From Thalassarchaeum sp002495735 (lineage in GTDB: Archaea; Thermoplasmatota; Poseidoniia; Poseidoniales; Thalassarchaeaceae): a DNA stretch of 64,000 nucleotides. Positions within the stretch are counted from its first letter, which is position 1, and each line of letters starts with the position of its first letter. The stretch spans positions 3,922-67,921 of the forward strand of contig CALDRG010000022.1 in assembly GCA_937911265.1 (NCBI GenBank). Direction: 5' to 3'. A program made the position numbers and the translations under genes. Below are positions 7,114 to 17,100 of the stretch, piece by piece. The notes beneath the pieces are model-generated. The model did not search any database and was not told the DNA's origin. It was given only the letters and a program-made list of their open reading frames with translations.

Positions 7114-9248
7114 AAGTCGCCCAGCGAACTCTGGCGCTCAGCAAGGGGGTCCATCCCTATCATTTCAGCTAGTTCGACCTCCGAAAGAATCTCGACACCG
7201 AGTCTGTTGGCCTTGTCGAGCTTGGAACCTGCAGATTCCCCTGCAACTAGGTAGTCCAACTTCCCAGATACTGATGACACCACCTTACCACCCTCAGCCT
7301 TGATGGACAGGGCGACCTCCTTCCTCGGGCGACCGAGGGCCCCAGTGATGCAGAATGTCTGGCCCAGCAGTGGACCTATCTCCTGCTTGGGCGACTCCTC
7401 GGTGATGTCAAGTTCTAGGCTGAGTTCTCTCACTATGGTCGAACGGGTGTCCAGACCATCGAGAAGGAGCCTAGCGACCGTCTCCCCTACCCTCTCGATG
7501 GCAATGAGCCTGTCAATCGCTGGGTTGTACTTGTTCGGTTTACCATCAGCATCCATGCCCGCTTCCTCATCTTTCTTCTCGACCAGTTCGAGAAGAGTCT
7601 CGAGACTGCCTACCTCGGTCGCGATGACTGAGGATATCTCAGGCCCTATCCTCGGCAGGCCCAGTGCTGTGAGGAAAGTGCTGAGAGTCATACTTCGACT
7701 GGCCTCCAGCTCATCGATTACGTTACTCGCTGACCTATCTGCCATCCTTTCCAGTCCCGCGATGTCCTGATGAGTGAGTTTGTACAGGTCGGCCAACGTC
7801 CTGACGAGCCTGGTGGCACAGAGTTGTTCGGCCAGTTTCTCACCTATTCCGTCCATCTCGAGGTGCCTGCACCAATACAGAATCGTCCTCTCTAGTCTCG
7901 ATGGGCAATCGAGGTTTGTGCATCGGATGAATGCTCCATCCTCAATCAGCGGAGTTGCGCAGCGCGGGCACTCAACGGGAATGGTGACGGGTCGGCGCTC
8001 AGGCAGGGCCTCTACGAACGGGTTTCCGTCGGAGTGCTGTCGCCCTTCGAGATCGGTAACGCTCGCAGGTCCGAGCACTTCCACGATTTTGGGGATGACA
8101 TCTCCTCTGCGAACCACCCTGACTTTGTCTGCGACCATAATCTCGAGTCGTTCCACCTCGCCTTTGTTGTGCAGAGTGGTGTTCTCCACGGTCACTCCCG
8201 ATACCCTTACTGGGGCCACTCTGGAGACAGGGGTCACGTTTCCTGTCCTCCCAGTCTGCCATTCGACATCCATAAGCACGGTGGTAGCCTCCTCTGGAGG
8301 GAACTTCCAGGCTAGGGCCCAACGTGGGTGGTGCGCGGTCATACCGAGGAGTTCGCGCTTGCCCAGTCTGTCGAGTTTGATGACGACGCCATCAATCTCC
8401 CAATCAGCGGCGTCCCTGCCCTCGGTCCACCTCTGCACGGCCGACATTATCGCCGCACTGGTTGAGTCGTCGTCGGAGCCACCTACGACCTCGTTCCCGG
8501 CTACCTCGATGCCCTCTGTCTGCAACCACGAAATGACCTCGGAATCGTACTCGAACACTGGTGGCTCGGGGCTGTCTGGGTGCCTTGGGCCGATATCTGG
8601 GAACTCAGCGCCGTAAGCGAGGAAAACGAGATCCTCGGCTCTGCCCTTGCCAGCCTCGATGTGCTTCTGCCTGAGTGAGCCTGCGGCTAGATTTCTAGGG
8701 TTCGGTGCCACCTCAGCGTAGTTTTTCCTGAAGGTCTCCAGAGGCATCACCACTTCTCCCCTGATGTGGCAGTCACCGCTCCAGCTGAGGGACATTGGGA
8801 CGTTCGGGATCCTGCGGACGTTTGCTGTCACGTCCTCGCCGCGAGTCCCGCTTCCTCTGGTAGCTGCTCTGACCAAGCGACCCCTGCGGTACTCTAGTGA
8901 GAGTGCGGAGCCATCCAGTTTGGGCTGGCACACGAACCTGCGACTCTGGGCGGTGGTCTCTGCGACAAAGTGCGCAACCTCCTCCTCAGTGCTCGACTTG
9001 TCGAGGCTGAGCATCGCGAACAGATGGTTCACCTTGACGGAACCTGGAGAGGGGTCCGAGCCGACCATTCTCAGTTGAGGGTGCTCGGGTGCTAGCCTAC
9101 TGAGCCTGTTCCAGAGTTCATCGAACTCGGCGTCCGATATCTTCGGGCTGGCCTCATTGTAGTACAGGTTCGAGTGATGGGCTATCTCCGCGGCCAGCCG
9201 ATCCACGAGCACGTCGGTGTCTGCTTCACTCGGCCGCTCCGCTGCCAT
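7110..9248 (-). CDS. ligA: NAD(+)-dependent DNA ligase LigA
   Basis: 712 residues, full length for LigA. The order is as in bacteria: an Ia domain with the YY pair (residues 29-30) that binds NAD; adenylation domain with KLDG at 110-113 (Lys110 is the AMP-carrying lysine) and TRGSGTRGEDVT; OB fold with EWQTGRTGNVTPVSRVAPV; a four-Cys zinc finger at about 425-447 (CPRCATPL, then CTNLDCPSRL); HhH region; and a C-terminal BRCT domain at about 624-705 (FCITGALGRPRKEV). It seals nicks with NAD rather than ATP. Most archaea use an ATP-dependent ligase, so this is a bacterial-type enzyme in an archaeal setting. No ATP-dependent ligase is in this window. A 9-bp hairpin lies just upstream of the start. 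Confidence 0.97.
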   Translation of the reverse strand: MAAERPSEADTDVLVDRLAAEIAHHSNLYYNEASPKISDAEFDELWNRLSRLAPEHPQLRMVGSDPSPGSVKVNHLFAMLSLDKSSTEEEVAHFVAETTAQSRRFVCQPKLDGSALSLEYRRGRLVRAATRGSGTRGEDVTANVRRIPNVPMSLSWSGDCHIRGEVVMPLETFRKNYAEVAPNPRNLAAGSLRQKHIEAGKGRAEDLVFLAYGAEFPDIGPRHPDSPEPPVFEYDSEVISWLQTEGIEVAGNEVVGGSDDDSTSAAIMSAVQRWTEGRDAADWEIDGVVIKLDRLGKRELLGMTAHHPRWALAWKFPPEEATTVLMDVEWQTGRTGNVTPVSRVAPVRVSGVTVENTTLHNKGEVERLEIMVADKVRVVRRGDVIPKIVEVLGPASVTDLEGRQHSDGNPFVEALPERRPVTIPVECPRCATPLIEDGAFIRCTNLDCPSRLERTILYWCRHLEMDGIGEKLAEQLCATRLVRTLADLYKLTHQDIAGLERMADRSASNVIDELEASRSMTLSTFLTALGLPRIGPEISSVIATEVGSLETLLELVEKKDEEAGMDADGKPNKYNPAIDRLIAIERVGETVARLLLDGLDTRSTIVRELSLELDITEESPKQEIGPLLGQTFCITGALGRPRKEVALSIKAEGGKVVSSVSGKLDYLVAGESAGSKLDKANRLGVEILSEVELAEMIGMDPLAERQSSLGDF

Positions 9249-9286
9249 GGTACACGAAGGTGGCCTAGTGCCTTCAACTTGCGGTT

Positions 9287-9312
9287 TAGGAGCCCTACGG
9301 GCTCCTATTTTT
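9287..9312 (+). terminator. 9-bp perfect hairpin followed by T5
   Basis: TAGGAGCCC and GGGCTCCTA form a perfect stem with a TAC loop, followed directly by TTTTT (9308-9312) on the plus strand. In plus orientation it looks like an intrinsic terminator, which would stop antisense transcription through ligA. Read on the minus strand it lies in the ligA leader, 39 bases before the start codon, between tRNA-Pro and ligA, without a T run after it. The structure is certain; which strand it serves is not. Confidence 0.45.
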
Positions 9313-9341
9313 AGACAACATGAACTGAATTGGAGTGAAAG

Positions 9342-9419
9342 TGGTGGGCCTGCCAGGATTTGAACCTGGGTCGCGCGACCCCCAGCCGCGAAGTATAGGC
9401 CAAACTAACCTACAGGCCC
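9342..9419 (-). tRNA. tRNA-Pro (anticodon GGG)
   Basis: Minus strand, 78 nt including encoded CCA (9342-9344). Acceptor GGGCCTG/CAGGCCC with discriminator A; anticodon stem CGCGG/TCGCG around loop CTGGGGG gives anticodon GGG (codons CCC/CCU); T loop GTTCAAAT. It lies between rpoN and ligA on the same strand, so it may be processed from the ribosomal-protein transcript or have its own promoter. Confidence 0.93.
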
Positions 9420-9481
9420 TTGGGCTCTCAAAGCGAGGGAGGAATTGGTCAAAGCCCTGTCGGATGGTTACTGCTCTCTAG

Positions 9482-9691
9482 CTATACCTGATCTCTGGCT
9501 ATGCTGAACGGGGCGATCTCATCGAGGAGGTCTACGTGACCTACGAACATCCTCCTGCAGCAGTATCTCTCGATACCTAGATTCTCAAGGGTGCTCTGAG
9601 CATCCTCGCCGCTCTCGACTGCCTGCTTGTACTGCTCGTAGACGTGGGCAATCACCTTGCCGCAGCTCCAACACCTTACCGGAATCAACAT
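9482..9691 (-). CDS. rpoN: DNA-directed RNA polymerase subunit N (Rpb10)
   Basis: 69 residues. Starts MLIPVRCWSCGKVIAHVYEQY, the invariant Rpb10 N-terminus, and has the second metal pair in ERYCCRRMFVGHVDL; together CxxC and CC bind the structural zinc. Length and sequence are typical of archaeal Rpb10, which sits in the polymerase assembly platform with RpoD, RpoL and RpoP. The start is fixed by the conserved MLIPVRC, although the frame is open further upstream into rps9. It begins 7 bases after the rps9 stop, in the canonical archaeal order rpl18e-rpl13-rps9-rpoN. Confidence 0.97.
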   Translation of the reverse strand: MLIPVRCWSCGKVIAHVYEQYKQAVESGEDAQSTLENLGIERYCCRRMFVGHVDLLDEIAPFSIARDQV

Positions 9692-9698
9692 TCTATCA

Positions 9699-10142
9699 TC
9701 ACCTATACGACTTCTGCCACTTCTTTCGAGCACCGCGTCCCATTTGATGCTTCGGCTCCTTACGACGTGGATCATTGACGAGCAGACTGCGGTCGAACCT
9801 CAGATACTCGTCACGTAATTCCTCGTCATCACCCTCAGCACCACCGTTCCATTTTACCAGTCCTCGGGCGATGGCGGTGCGGATTGCATCGACTTGTCCC
9901 ATTTGGCCGCCGCCTTGAACGTCTACTACGACGTCGGCGTCTGCTAGACGATTCATAGCCTCGGCGATTTGCACAGGCTCCAGAGCCTTGCGACGAGCGA
10001 GCTCGGGCTCGATAATATGAATCGGCTTGCTATTGATTCGGACGCGCCCCTTGCCCTTTCGCACGGTGGCACGGGCGACAGCGGTCTTGCGCTTGCCACT
10101 CATGTTGACAGAGATCTTTCCTTTCGGCTTCTTCTTGGCCAT
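9699..10142 (-). CDS. rps9: 30S ribosomal protein uS9
   Basis: 147 residues from the Met of MAKKKPKGKISVNMSGKRKTAVARATVRKG. Conserved uS9 features: the GKRKTAVARATV strand, a GGGQMGQVDAIRTAIARGL helix, and the C-terminal basic tail ending KKWQKSYR, whose last Arg contacts P-site tRNA in ribosomes. It carries a short archaeal-type N-terminal extension. The frame is open 9 codons further upstream, but the MAKKK start leaves 1 base after the rpl13 stop and fits the family. Confidence 0.97.
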   Translation of the reverse strand: MAKKKPKGKISVNMSGKRKTAVARATVRKGKGRVRINSKPIHIIEPELARRKALEPVQIAEAMNRLADADVVVDVQGGGQMGQVDAIRTAIARGLVKWNGGAEGDDEELRDEYLRFDRSLLVNDPRRKEPKHQMGRGARKKWQKSYR

Positions 10143-10143
10143 G

Positions 10144-10629
10144 TCACTCGCCCTCCCATCGGGATGCATCGACGCCCAGTGAAGAGCTTATCTCACCAAG
10201 TCGGACGAACTTGAGTGGGAGTGGTCTGTCGATAGACGCTGTGTCGCCCAACGCGTGCCCGTCGGGAAGATCGTCGCCCGTTAGGTTAGTGGGTTTGCCA
10301 ATCATCACCCTGAGGTCGCGTAACGCGCCGCGCCCGCTGCTGTTCTTCTGGTACGGCAGCATGCCGCGAACTGTTCTCTTGAGTATCTGGTCGGGCATCC
10401 TTGGGTAGAATGGGCCCTTCCTAGGGTGATTGAGTTTGTACTTGCTGCCGTAGTTGGCAAGCACCCTCGTTCTGTGTCCTGAAACCACCGCGTGTTCTGC
10501 GTTGTAGATAATGATGCGTTGCTCGCGACCTATCTTACGAGCTGCCATCAGCTGCTTGGCCACAAGGCTGGCTAGGCGACCAAGGATCTTGTCCGTGGCA
10601 TCGTAGACTAGTGTTGCTGCCTCAGCCAA
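10144..10629 (-). CDS. rpl13: 50S ribosomal protein uL13
   Basis: 161 residues. Recognised from the N-terminal YDATDKILGRLASLVAKQL, the central IIIYNAEHAVVSGHR and the RTVRGMLPYQKNSSGRGALRDLRVMIG segment, all typical of archaeal and eukaryotic L13/L13a. It binds 23S rRNA early in large-subunit assembly. It overlaps the upstream rpl18e stop by 8 bases, indicating translational coupling within the operon. Confidence 0.97.
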   Translation of the reverse strand: MAEAATLVYDATDKILGRLASLVAKQLMAARKIGREQRIIIYNAEHAVVSGHRTRVLANYGSKYKLNHPRKGPFYPRMPDQILKRTVRGMLPYQKNSSGRGALRDLRVMIGKPTNLTGDDLPDGHALGDTASIDRPLPLKFVRLGEISSSLGVDASRWEGE

Positions 10630-10987
10630 GTATCCTCACCCCTTTCCCCTTCGGGTTCTCATCCATCAATTCGCGGATTGTCATGACGCGTCCGCCGGCT
10701 GCTTCTATCTTAGAGCGGGCTCCAGAACTGACACTGTAGGCGGCGACGTTAGGCTTACCCAACACATCACCGCTTCCTAGCAACTTGCCGGGGACGAGTA
10801 CGATATCCTCGTTAGCGGCGTGTCGCGATAGGCGGCTCAGGTTAGGTGCGGCCCAGTTGCTGCGACTCTTCTCGAGTCTGGCAGCGACGTCTCGCCACAG
10901 TGCAGAACCGGTTGACCTGCTGTGGTCCTTGAGATCACCGATTAAGGTGACTAAGGCCTGGTTGGTCTTTCTCGTGTTCATACTCAT
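10622..10987 (-). CDS. rpl18e: 50S ribosomal protein eL18
   Basis: 121 residues, first gene of the rpl18e-rpl13-rps9-rpoN operon. The TRKTNQALVTLIGDLKDHSR start, the LSRLSRHAANEDIVLVPGKLLGSGD core and the GGRVMTIRELMDENPKGKGVRILG end match archaeal eL18 (L18e). Two in-frame ATGs stand at the start (MSMNTR); a GGGAG sequence precedes the first by 5-6 bases. Two strong hairpins lie in the leader between this gene and the giant surface-protein gene upstream. Confidence 0.96.
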   Translation of the reverse strand: MSMNTRKTNQALVTLIGDLKDHSRSTGSALWRDVAARLEKSRSNWAAPNLSRLSRHAANEDIVLVPGKLLGSGDVLGKPNVAAYSVSSGARSKIEAAGGRVMTIRELMDENPKGKGVRILG

Positions 10988-11005
10988 ATGACTCCCTCGA
11001 CGTTA

Positions 11006-11066
11006 CTCGGGTAGCGCGGCCACCCGAGGCGCTGTTATGAATGCTACGGGGCGCCCCAAAGGGGCG
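11006..11066 (-). promoter_or_regulatory. two hairpins in the rpl18e operon leader
   Basis: CTCGGGT (11006-11012) and ACCCGAG (11022-11028) can form a 7-bp GC-rich stem 19-41 bases upstream of rpl18e. CGCCCC (11052-11057) and GGGGCG (11061-11066) form a 6-bp stem with an AAA loop further up, inside a GC palindrome (11048-11057). The distal one lies about 47 bases after the giant gene's stop and could mark its transcript end; the proximal one could be an autoregulatory leader element. There is no T run on the minus strand, so neither is a classic terminator. Confidence 0.35.
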
Positions 11067-11113
11067 GAAGGCTGCGCCTCTCATTGACGGGGCAGTACCC
11101 CGAGAATATCCAA

Positions 11114-14100
11114 TCAGATTCGGAAGTCGTCGTTCTGGTTTTCCTCGTCGATACCGGCGATACGAATCTGGCCCTCAGAGTCTACGAACTCGCCGGCCTT
11201 GGTGATGGTGCCATACAGGCCAGATTCATTCGAGTACGCCCTATTCAGCATCGAGTCACCCAACGATGCGGTCATGTGATTCACGATCGACTGTAGAGTT
11301 GCTATGGCCCTGTCGCGCTGGTCGGCACCAATCTCGTGATCGGAGTATCGCGCCTCTTCAAAGATAGAGAAGAATTCGTCAAGGTCTTCCGGAGACGCTA
11401 TCCCTCCGAGCATTGAGCTGATTGCGTCCTCGAACTCCCTAGTCGTCTCGTAGACCTTCTTCATCGCCCCTCTGGACCTGAAGAATCTCACTAGGTCCTT
11501 GTAGCAGTTGAAGATGGTCTGGATGTAGTCGTTCGAAGCCTTGAGTGACATCAGTGAGTCGGTCAGTATGCCGCGGATGATCTCGATGCGTCGGCGCTCA
11601 GCATAGTTGCGATACATGATTACGCCAATGAGGAGAGCAAACGATACTGCGATGAGGAGTACAACTGTAACTCTGGCCGTGAAGAAGCTGGTCTGCTGCT
11701 TCACCAGTTCGTCTCCGAGTTTGATGGTGGGAGTGCTATTGAGGAACTCCTCAACATAGAACGGCGATTCCTGGAAGTGTACCAGCACCCTCCATTTGCC
11801 ATTCTGGACACAGGGCCCCCCGGCTGCGCAATCTATCTCACCGGGCACGTTCTCTCCTGAATAGCCCTCTCCAGGCCAAGTGAAGTTGGCAGTACCCTGT
11901 TCGTTGGTGACGGCGTACTCAGGAGGGAAACCAGTAATCCATCCCGTGCCATTCCAGTACTGGAAGGTGAATATCACCGTCTCGCCTTCTACCGAGAGGT
12001 CAAGTCGGTCACGCAGAATTGTCACGGCGCCTGTGATATCGTCCCCCGGTTGGTAGCCCACCGAGCTGGCCCAGTGGTCTTTCAGAAGGATATCTACACG
12101 GCTGCGCACTAGAACCTCGATATCCATGTAGGAGCCATTGACCACTGGGGTGGTCTCGGCCCGGCATCCTCCTGGCAGTTCCTTGTCGGGCTCGTAGGCC
12201 ACGCGTACTGTCCTAAATCCCTCCAACTGCTCGCCGTTAGGTTCGACCCCTCGTCTGCTGGGGTTGTCCTCAGGGTCACCCGAGAACCACTCTACTTCGC
12301 CAGTTCCGTCCATCGTTGTAGCGGTGGCGATTGGTCGTGTGTTAGACAGCGGGTCGAGGTAGATATTGAGGCACTTACCGCCAATCGGGTTGCCGTTGGT
12401 CTGTGTGAGCAGGGCTTCGACGTGGAATGATTCCTTGAGGTAAAGCACAGGGAACACGGAGCCGTTGGCGAAGGTGTAGGTGTCCACATCGGTTCTGAAA
12501 GGACCGACTTCCTCCAGCAACATTGTCGAATTGGAGAACACAGGGAATATCTTGGTAATGTTCGTAGGCTTGTAGCGCCAATTATCGAGACTCTCGTAGG
12601 GATCGTAAGATATTGTCACCATGGCTTGACCAGCCTCGACACCCGACAACGGGCAGATGATTTCGAAGAAGCCGTCGTTATCTGTGGTGCCCGGTATGCA
12701 GACCTGGCTACCTGTCTCCATGTTGAGCATTTGGTACTCGACGCGGATGGCCCTGTGCGAAAGGTTGCCTCCCAGTTCATCGAGCAACTGGCCGGTGACT
12801 ATCATTGGTTTGTCGATAGGCTGGCCAGTGGTCTGGTCAATCTCGGAGGTGTAGACAATCTGATCATCCACCGCAAGGTTTGTTCGCCCGATTAGGTAGA
12901 ATCCCTGCGCGTTGAACTGCAGCACCTTGCGGAAATGCTCGCTGTTGATGATCTGGGTACACGGATCCCATGCTCCAGATGTCCTCAGCATGTCGTCATC
13001 TAGGAGTTCACAACCCTCGTGCGGCAGATTCTCACCGAATCGCAGTATGACATTGACCGGTCCGAAGCCATCCGGAAGGAAAGATTCGGGGTCGTCCCTC
13101 AGCAACTGAGGATCGAGCGTGATATCATGGTGAATCGAGCCGGCGCTAGGACAGGCGATTTCGACTATCTGGCGGTGAGTGCGGTCCTCGAAGTCGGTTC
13201 CTTCGAAGATGATGAGCACCTCGCCGCCGTTGTCGCCGCAGCCATCGAGAGCCTGTCCAGCGTCGAACATGGTCGGGTCAGGAGTGCGGTTGTCATCAGT
13301 GATCTGTCCTGAGAACTCCCAAATGTCGCCGCTGCTCATGGCGCCTGATGTAGCGCTCTGTAGCGTTATCAGGGTCCTAGAGACCACCCATAGGTGGATC
13401 TCTGAAGAGCTGCCCTGTCGTATCGGGTCGCCTGGATAAGAGTAACTTAGAGTGAAGTTACCGAGCTCGTGCTGCTTGTCGATAGTCAGGTTGACCGAAA
13501 AGACCCCGTTGTGGTCGGTCACAGCGAGGTCGTTGGTGCCATCGGCAGACCAGGTGAAGTTGACGGGGGCATCACGGACCGGTTGGTACGCGTTGTCTAT
13601 CAGCCTCGCCTCAATTGTGGTGTTCTGTCCACGGTAGAGGCGCGGGACATTGTTCAGTTGGAAATCGGTGGTTCCGATTACGGAGACGTTGGCGTATGCC
13701 CCGGTAGGTGCCAGCACCGCAGTCTGATTGCCTGTGAAGTAGTAGTTCGAATTAGTGAAGTCGGCGCGGATGCCAAAGACTCCGGCTGAGTACTGTGAGT
13801 ACCATGTCCAGTTGTAGTCGAAGGTGGCTTCTCCATTTACCATCTGAGGCACACGGGCGAAACCTGTCTCCTGAGAGCCCGCGAAGACGCCGTTGTGATC
13901 GACATCGATCTGCAGGGCCATTGGGTCGTGCGGCCAAGCGGTCATAGTACGGTTCCAGACCGTTCCAATGACTCTGAACTTCTCACCTGTGAACATCTCA
14001 GGCACGATCTCGCAGCGAACGGTACTGTCGGGGTCAAGTGGGTCCACGGGGCCGCATGGAGGCACATTGAAATCTCCTCCGTTCTGCATTGAGATGAACC

Positions 14101-17100
14101 AATGAGTACCGTTCGAATTGAGGAATGGGCGTAGTGTGGCCGCCTGGCCGGTCAGTCCTCCTGGGTTTCCATCCCACTGCATGGCGTACGGCTTGCCTAA
14201 GCTGGCATCAGCGAAGTCTATGCCGGCGTTGGCCAGTGAGGGGGCGTGGAACAGCGCCCTCCAGGCCCCAAAGGAGGAACCAGTGAACTGAGTTGAGTCC
14301 CAGAAATAGACCGGTCGAATAGATGGAGTGATGATATCGGCCTCGACGTACATTCGGTGCATGGAGCGTATGGCGAAGCTGTCTGTGTTATCTCCCTCAA
14401 GGAAAGGCCACGGCCACTCAGCACCCATATCCGGCCTAGAGTATCCGACGAAGGCGTAGTCCCCTATCGGTAGGCTGGTGTTGGTGTAGTTGTAGCGCCC
14501 GATGACATTGTGGGCCTTAGAGAAGTTATCCCATACAATCTCTTGGTAGCCTCCAGGAACCTTACCAACTCCATTGTCCATGGTCGAGTTCCACTGCACC
14601 TGCTTCCAGACGCCCTGGGAGCCGCTCGTTTGCACGAAGGTCAGTGAGACCCATCCACCCAAATCCGCCCTGTAGCCGTAGCCGTAGCCGTCGAACACAG
14701 TGGGGTGGGTGGAGTTACCAAAGATGCCGCCGCTGATGGTGAATGAGACCGGGGCGTGGGACAGCCTGTTGCCGAAGATACCGCGCTCCCAGTCAGCAGT
14801 ATAGTGTACCTTGAAGTCAACGAAGAGAGGTTGTTCGTCGCTACGGAAGTAGGTCCATGCGACATAATCGATGGTGGTGTTGGCCCTCACTTCGACCGGT
14901 ACGGGCTCGGTTGTGGAACCGTCGTGCACGAACATCTCCGTGACCTCAGCGTAAACCACGTAGGTGGTGTTGTCACCGACGTGAATATCTTCAGGGAATA
15001 GGAATTGCCCGACTACGAAGTCGCCGTCCTGATTAGTTAGGACGTTTACCGTTTCTACTGCCGAAGTTCCGTTTCTTGACCACTCTATGTGGACCTGGAC
15101 TGGCAGGTCGGATGCAGGCATGAATACACCTTGTATCGGATCGAGCCAGTTCACCGTCCCATTGAACTTCGCCGGGAAACGGTTGTCGAGCCACAGAACC
15201 TCTGGTACAGTCATCGATATTCTAGTGGGTATCTTGTCGTCCTCGTCAGGGATGCAATCGTTGTCGTGATCCCAGTCGCTGGACTCAGCACCGTTGGTGC
15301 AGTTGTCGGAGGTCCAGCCCTCCTCAAGGTGATCCCAGTCCAGATCAGTGCGGTTGTCGGCGTCGTCGTCCTGGTCTCTCGCGTCGGGGCCGGTATTGGG
15401 ATCCGCAGGATTGGATATGCCAGAACCGTCGCCGAAGTCGTCATGGTCCCACGGGTTCGTCGACTCACTGCCAAACCTCGTTGGCCACAGCATGACTTCG
15501 TCCTCGTCAAGCATGCCATCGGAGTCGTCGTCGAGGTCGACGTCGTCTCTCAGGCCATCGTTGTCGTGGTCCCAAGGGGTAATCCACGGTGTGGCAGAAG
15601 CCAGCTCGAGAGTGTTGACCAGTCCATCGCCATCCCAGTCGTCGTCCGCCCAGTCAAGAATTCCATCATCGTCGTGGTCCCACGGTGACTGCTCCTCACC
15701 GGTGAAGCAAAGCAGCTCCTGATCAATGTCTAAGAGGCCATTATTGTCGTCGTCAGGATCCTCTCCATCGGGGACCCCATCGTTGTCATTGTCAACGTCG
15801 TAATACTTCGGATGCAGCAGTCCCTGTCCTAGAACTCCCTTATCCCAGACCGCTTGGAACCAGCCGTCGCCGTCGGGATCGGTGTCGGTGCCATCGTCGT
15901 CGTTGTCCTCGCAGTTAGTGCCGATGAAGAATGAGCCATCCGGCTCGGTGCTGGCATCGTCGTCCCAGTCGTCGTCAGTATCGACTTCGAAGTAGTCCCA
16001 TATGCCGTCGTTGTCATCGTCAATATCCCAATGGTCGTAGATTCCATCGAAGTCATCATCGAGGTCGGCGGTGTCATTGAACATGCATTGCGGATTCATG
16101 TTACCAGCGATAGGCGCCCCACAGTCGTCGTCGGGGTCAACGTCGTTGTTCAGTAGGTCGGCTACCTCGTCTGGGAACATGTTGGCGTTACCATCGGAAT
16201 TCCATTGGAACAAGCCATAGTTCACGCCAACGTAGGCCACCCACAAGTCACGGTTGTTCTTGATTTGGTTGTAGGTGACAGCTGCGCTGGGGCCGACATC
16301 CTGATTTCCGAAGAAGTCGAACCAGAAGCAGTTCTTGGTGCAGGTCCACTGGCCCTGCGAGTTACTGCCGTTGTATGCGCCTTCGTCGAACTCGTAGTCC
16401 GGCCTAGTACTGTAAGGCGCGGTATAGACGGTCTGTTGAGTCCGGGTAGCGCTTTGCAAGGGGTATCCATACAACCAGGCGTATGCCAGACCGCAGGCGT
16501 GCTCGGCCACTGCACCCTGTAGAGTCGCCCAAACCAAAGAGGAACCGCAGGTCCCATCGTCGAAGGTCCCGCCCATCTTGATGTCGTCCACATCGAGGAC
16601 GCCGTCGTTGCCCTCGTCCTGATCCCACCAGTCTGGCAGTCCGTCACCGTCTTGGTCGGTGTCGATACCGTTGACGAGGGAGTCGCCATCGAGGTCGATG
16701 TCAAAGTAATTGTCGCCATTGTATGGGCTCCACTTCATGAGAACATACCAGTACATCTCGGGAACTTTGCCGTTGGTTATGGTCCCGTTGTTGTTGTCGT
16801 AGCCGTTGTAGTCGAGGACGAAATTGTTGTCTAGGCTGAACGGGTTGAACATCCAGGTCTGGTTCCAGTAGAAGAAGTGGGCGACATCGTGGGAGTAGAT
16901 GTCACCGTCGTCGGAGCCGTCTATCGGGTCGCCATCGCTGTGTGAGTAGTATTGGCTGTTGAACGGGTCTGTCTGATCGGAGTCGACTATCCCACAGTTG
17001 CCGTCATCGGGGTCGTAGTAGTCAGAGAGTCCGTCGTTGTCGTCGTCCCAGTCGAGGTCGTTCGGCAGTCCGTCGCCATCGATATCGGTGTCGAGGTGGT

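Noticed and set aside
7774..8616. 280-codon plus-strand open frame opposite ligA
   Set aside because: The product is Ser/Thr/Pro-rich with no fold-like pattern, and ligA on the other strand is full length with every catalytic motif.
15089..15688. Long plus-strand frames rich in Val/Ser opposite the giant gene (also 16952-17368)
   Set aside because: They are the mirror of GAC/GAT-rich Asp repeats (gtc/atc on the other strand), giving Val/Ile/Ser runs; not proteins.
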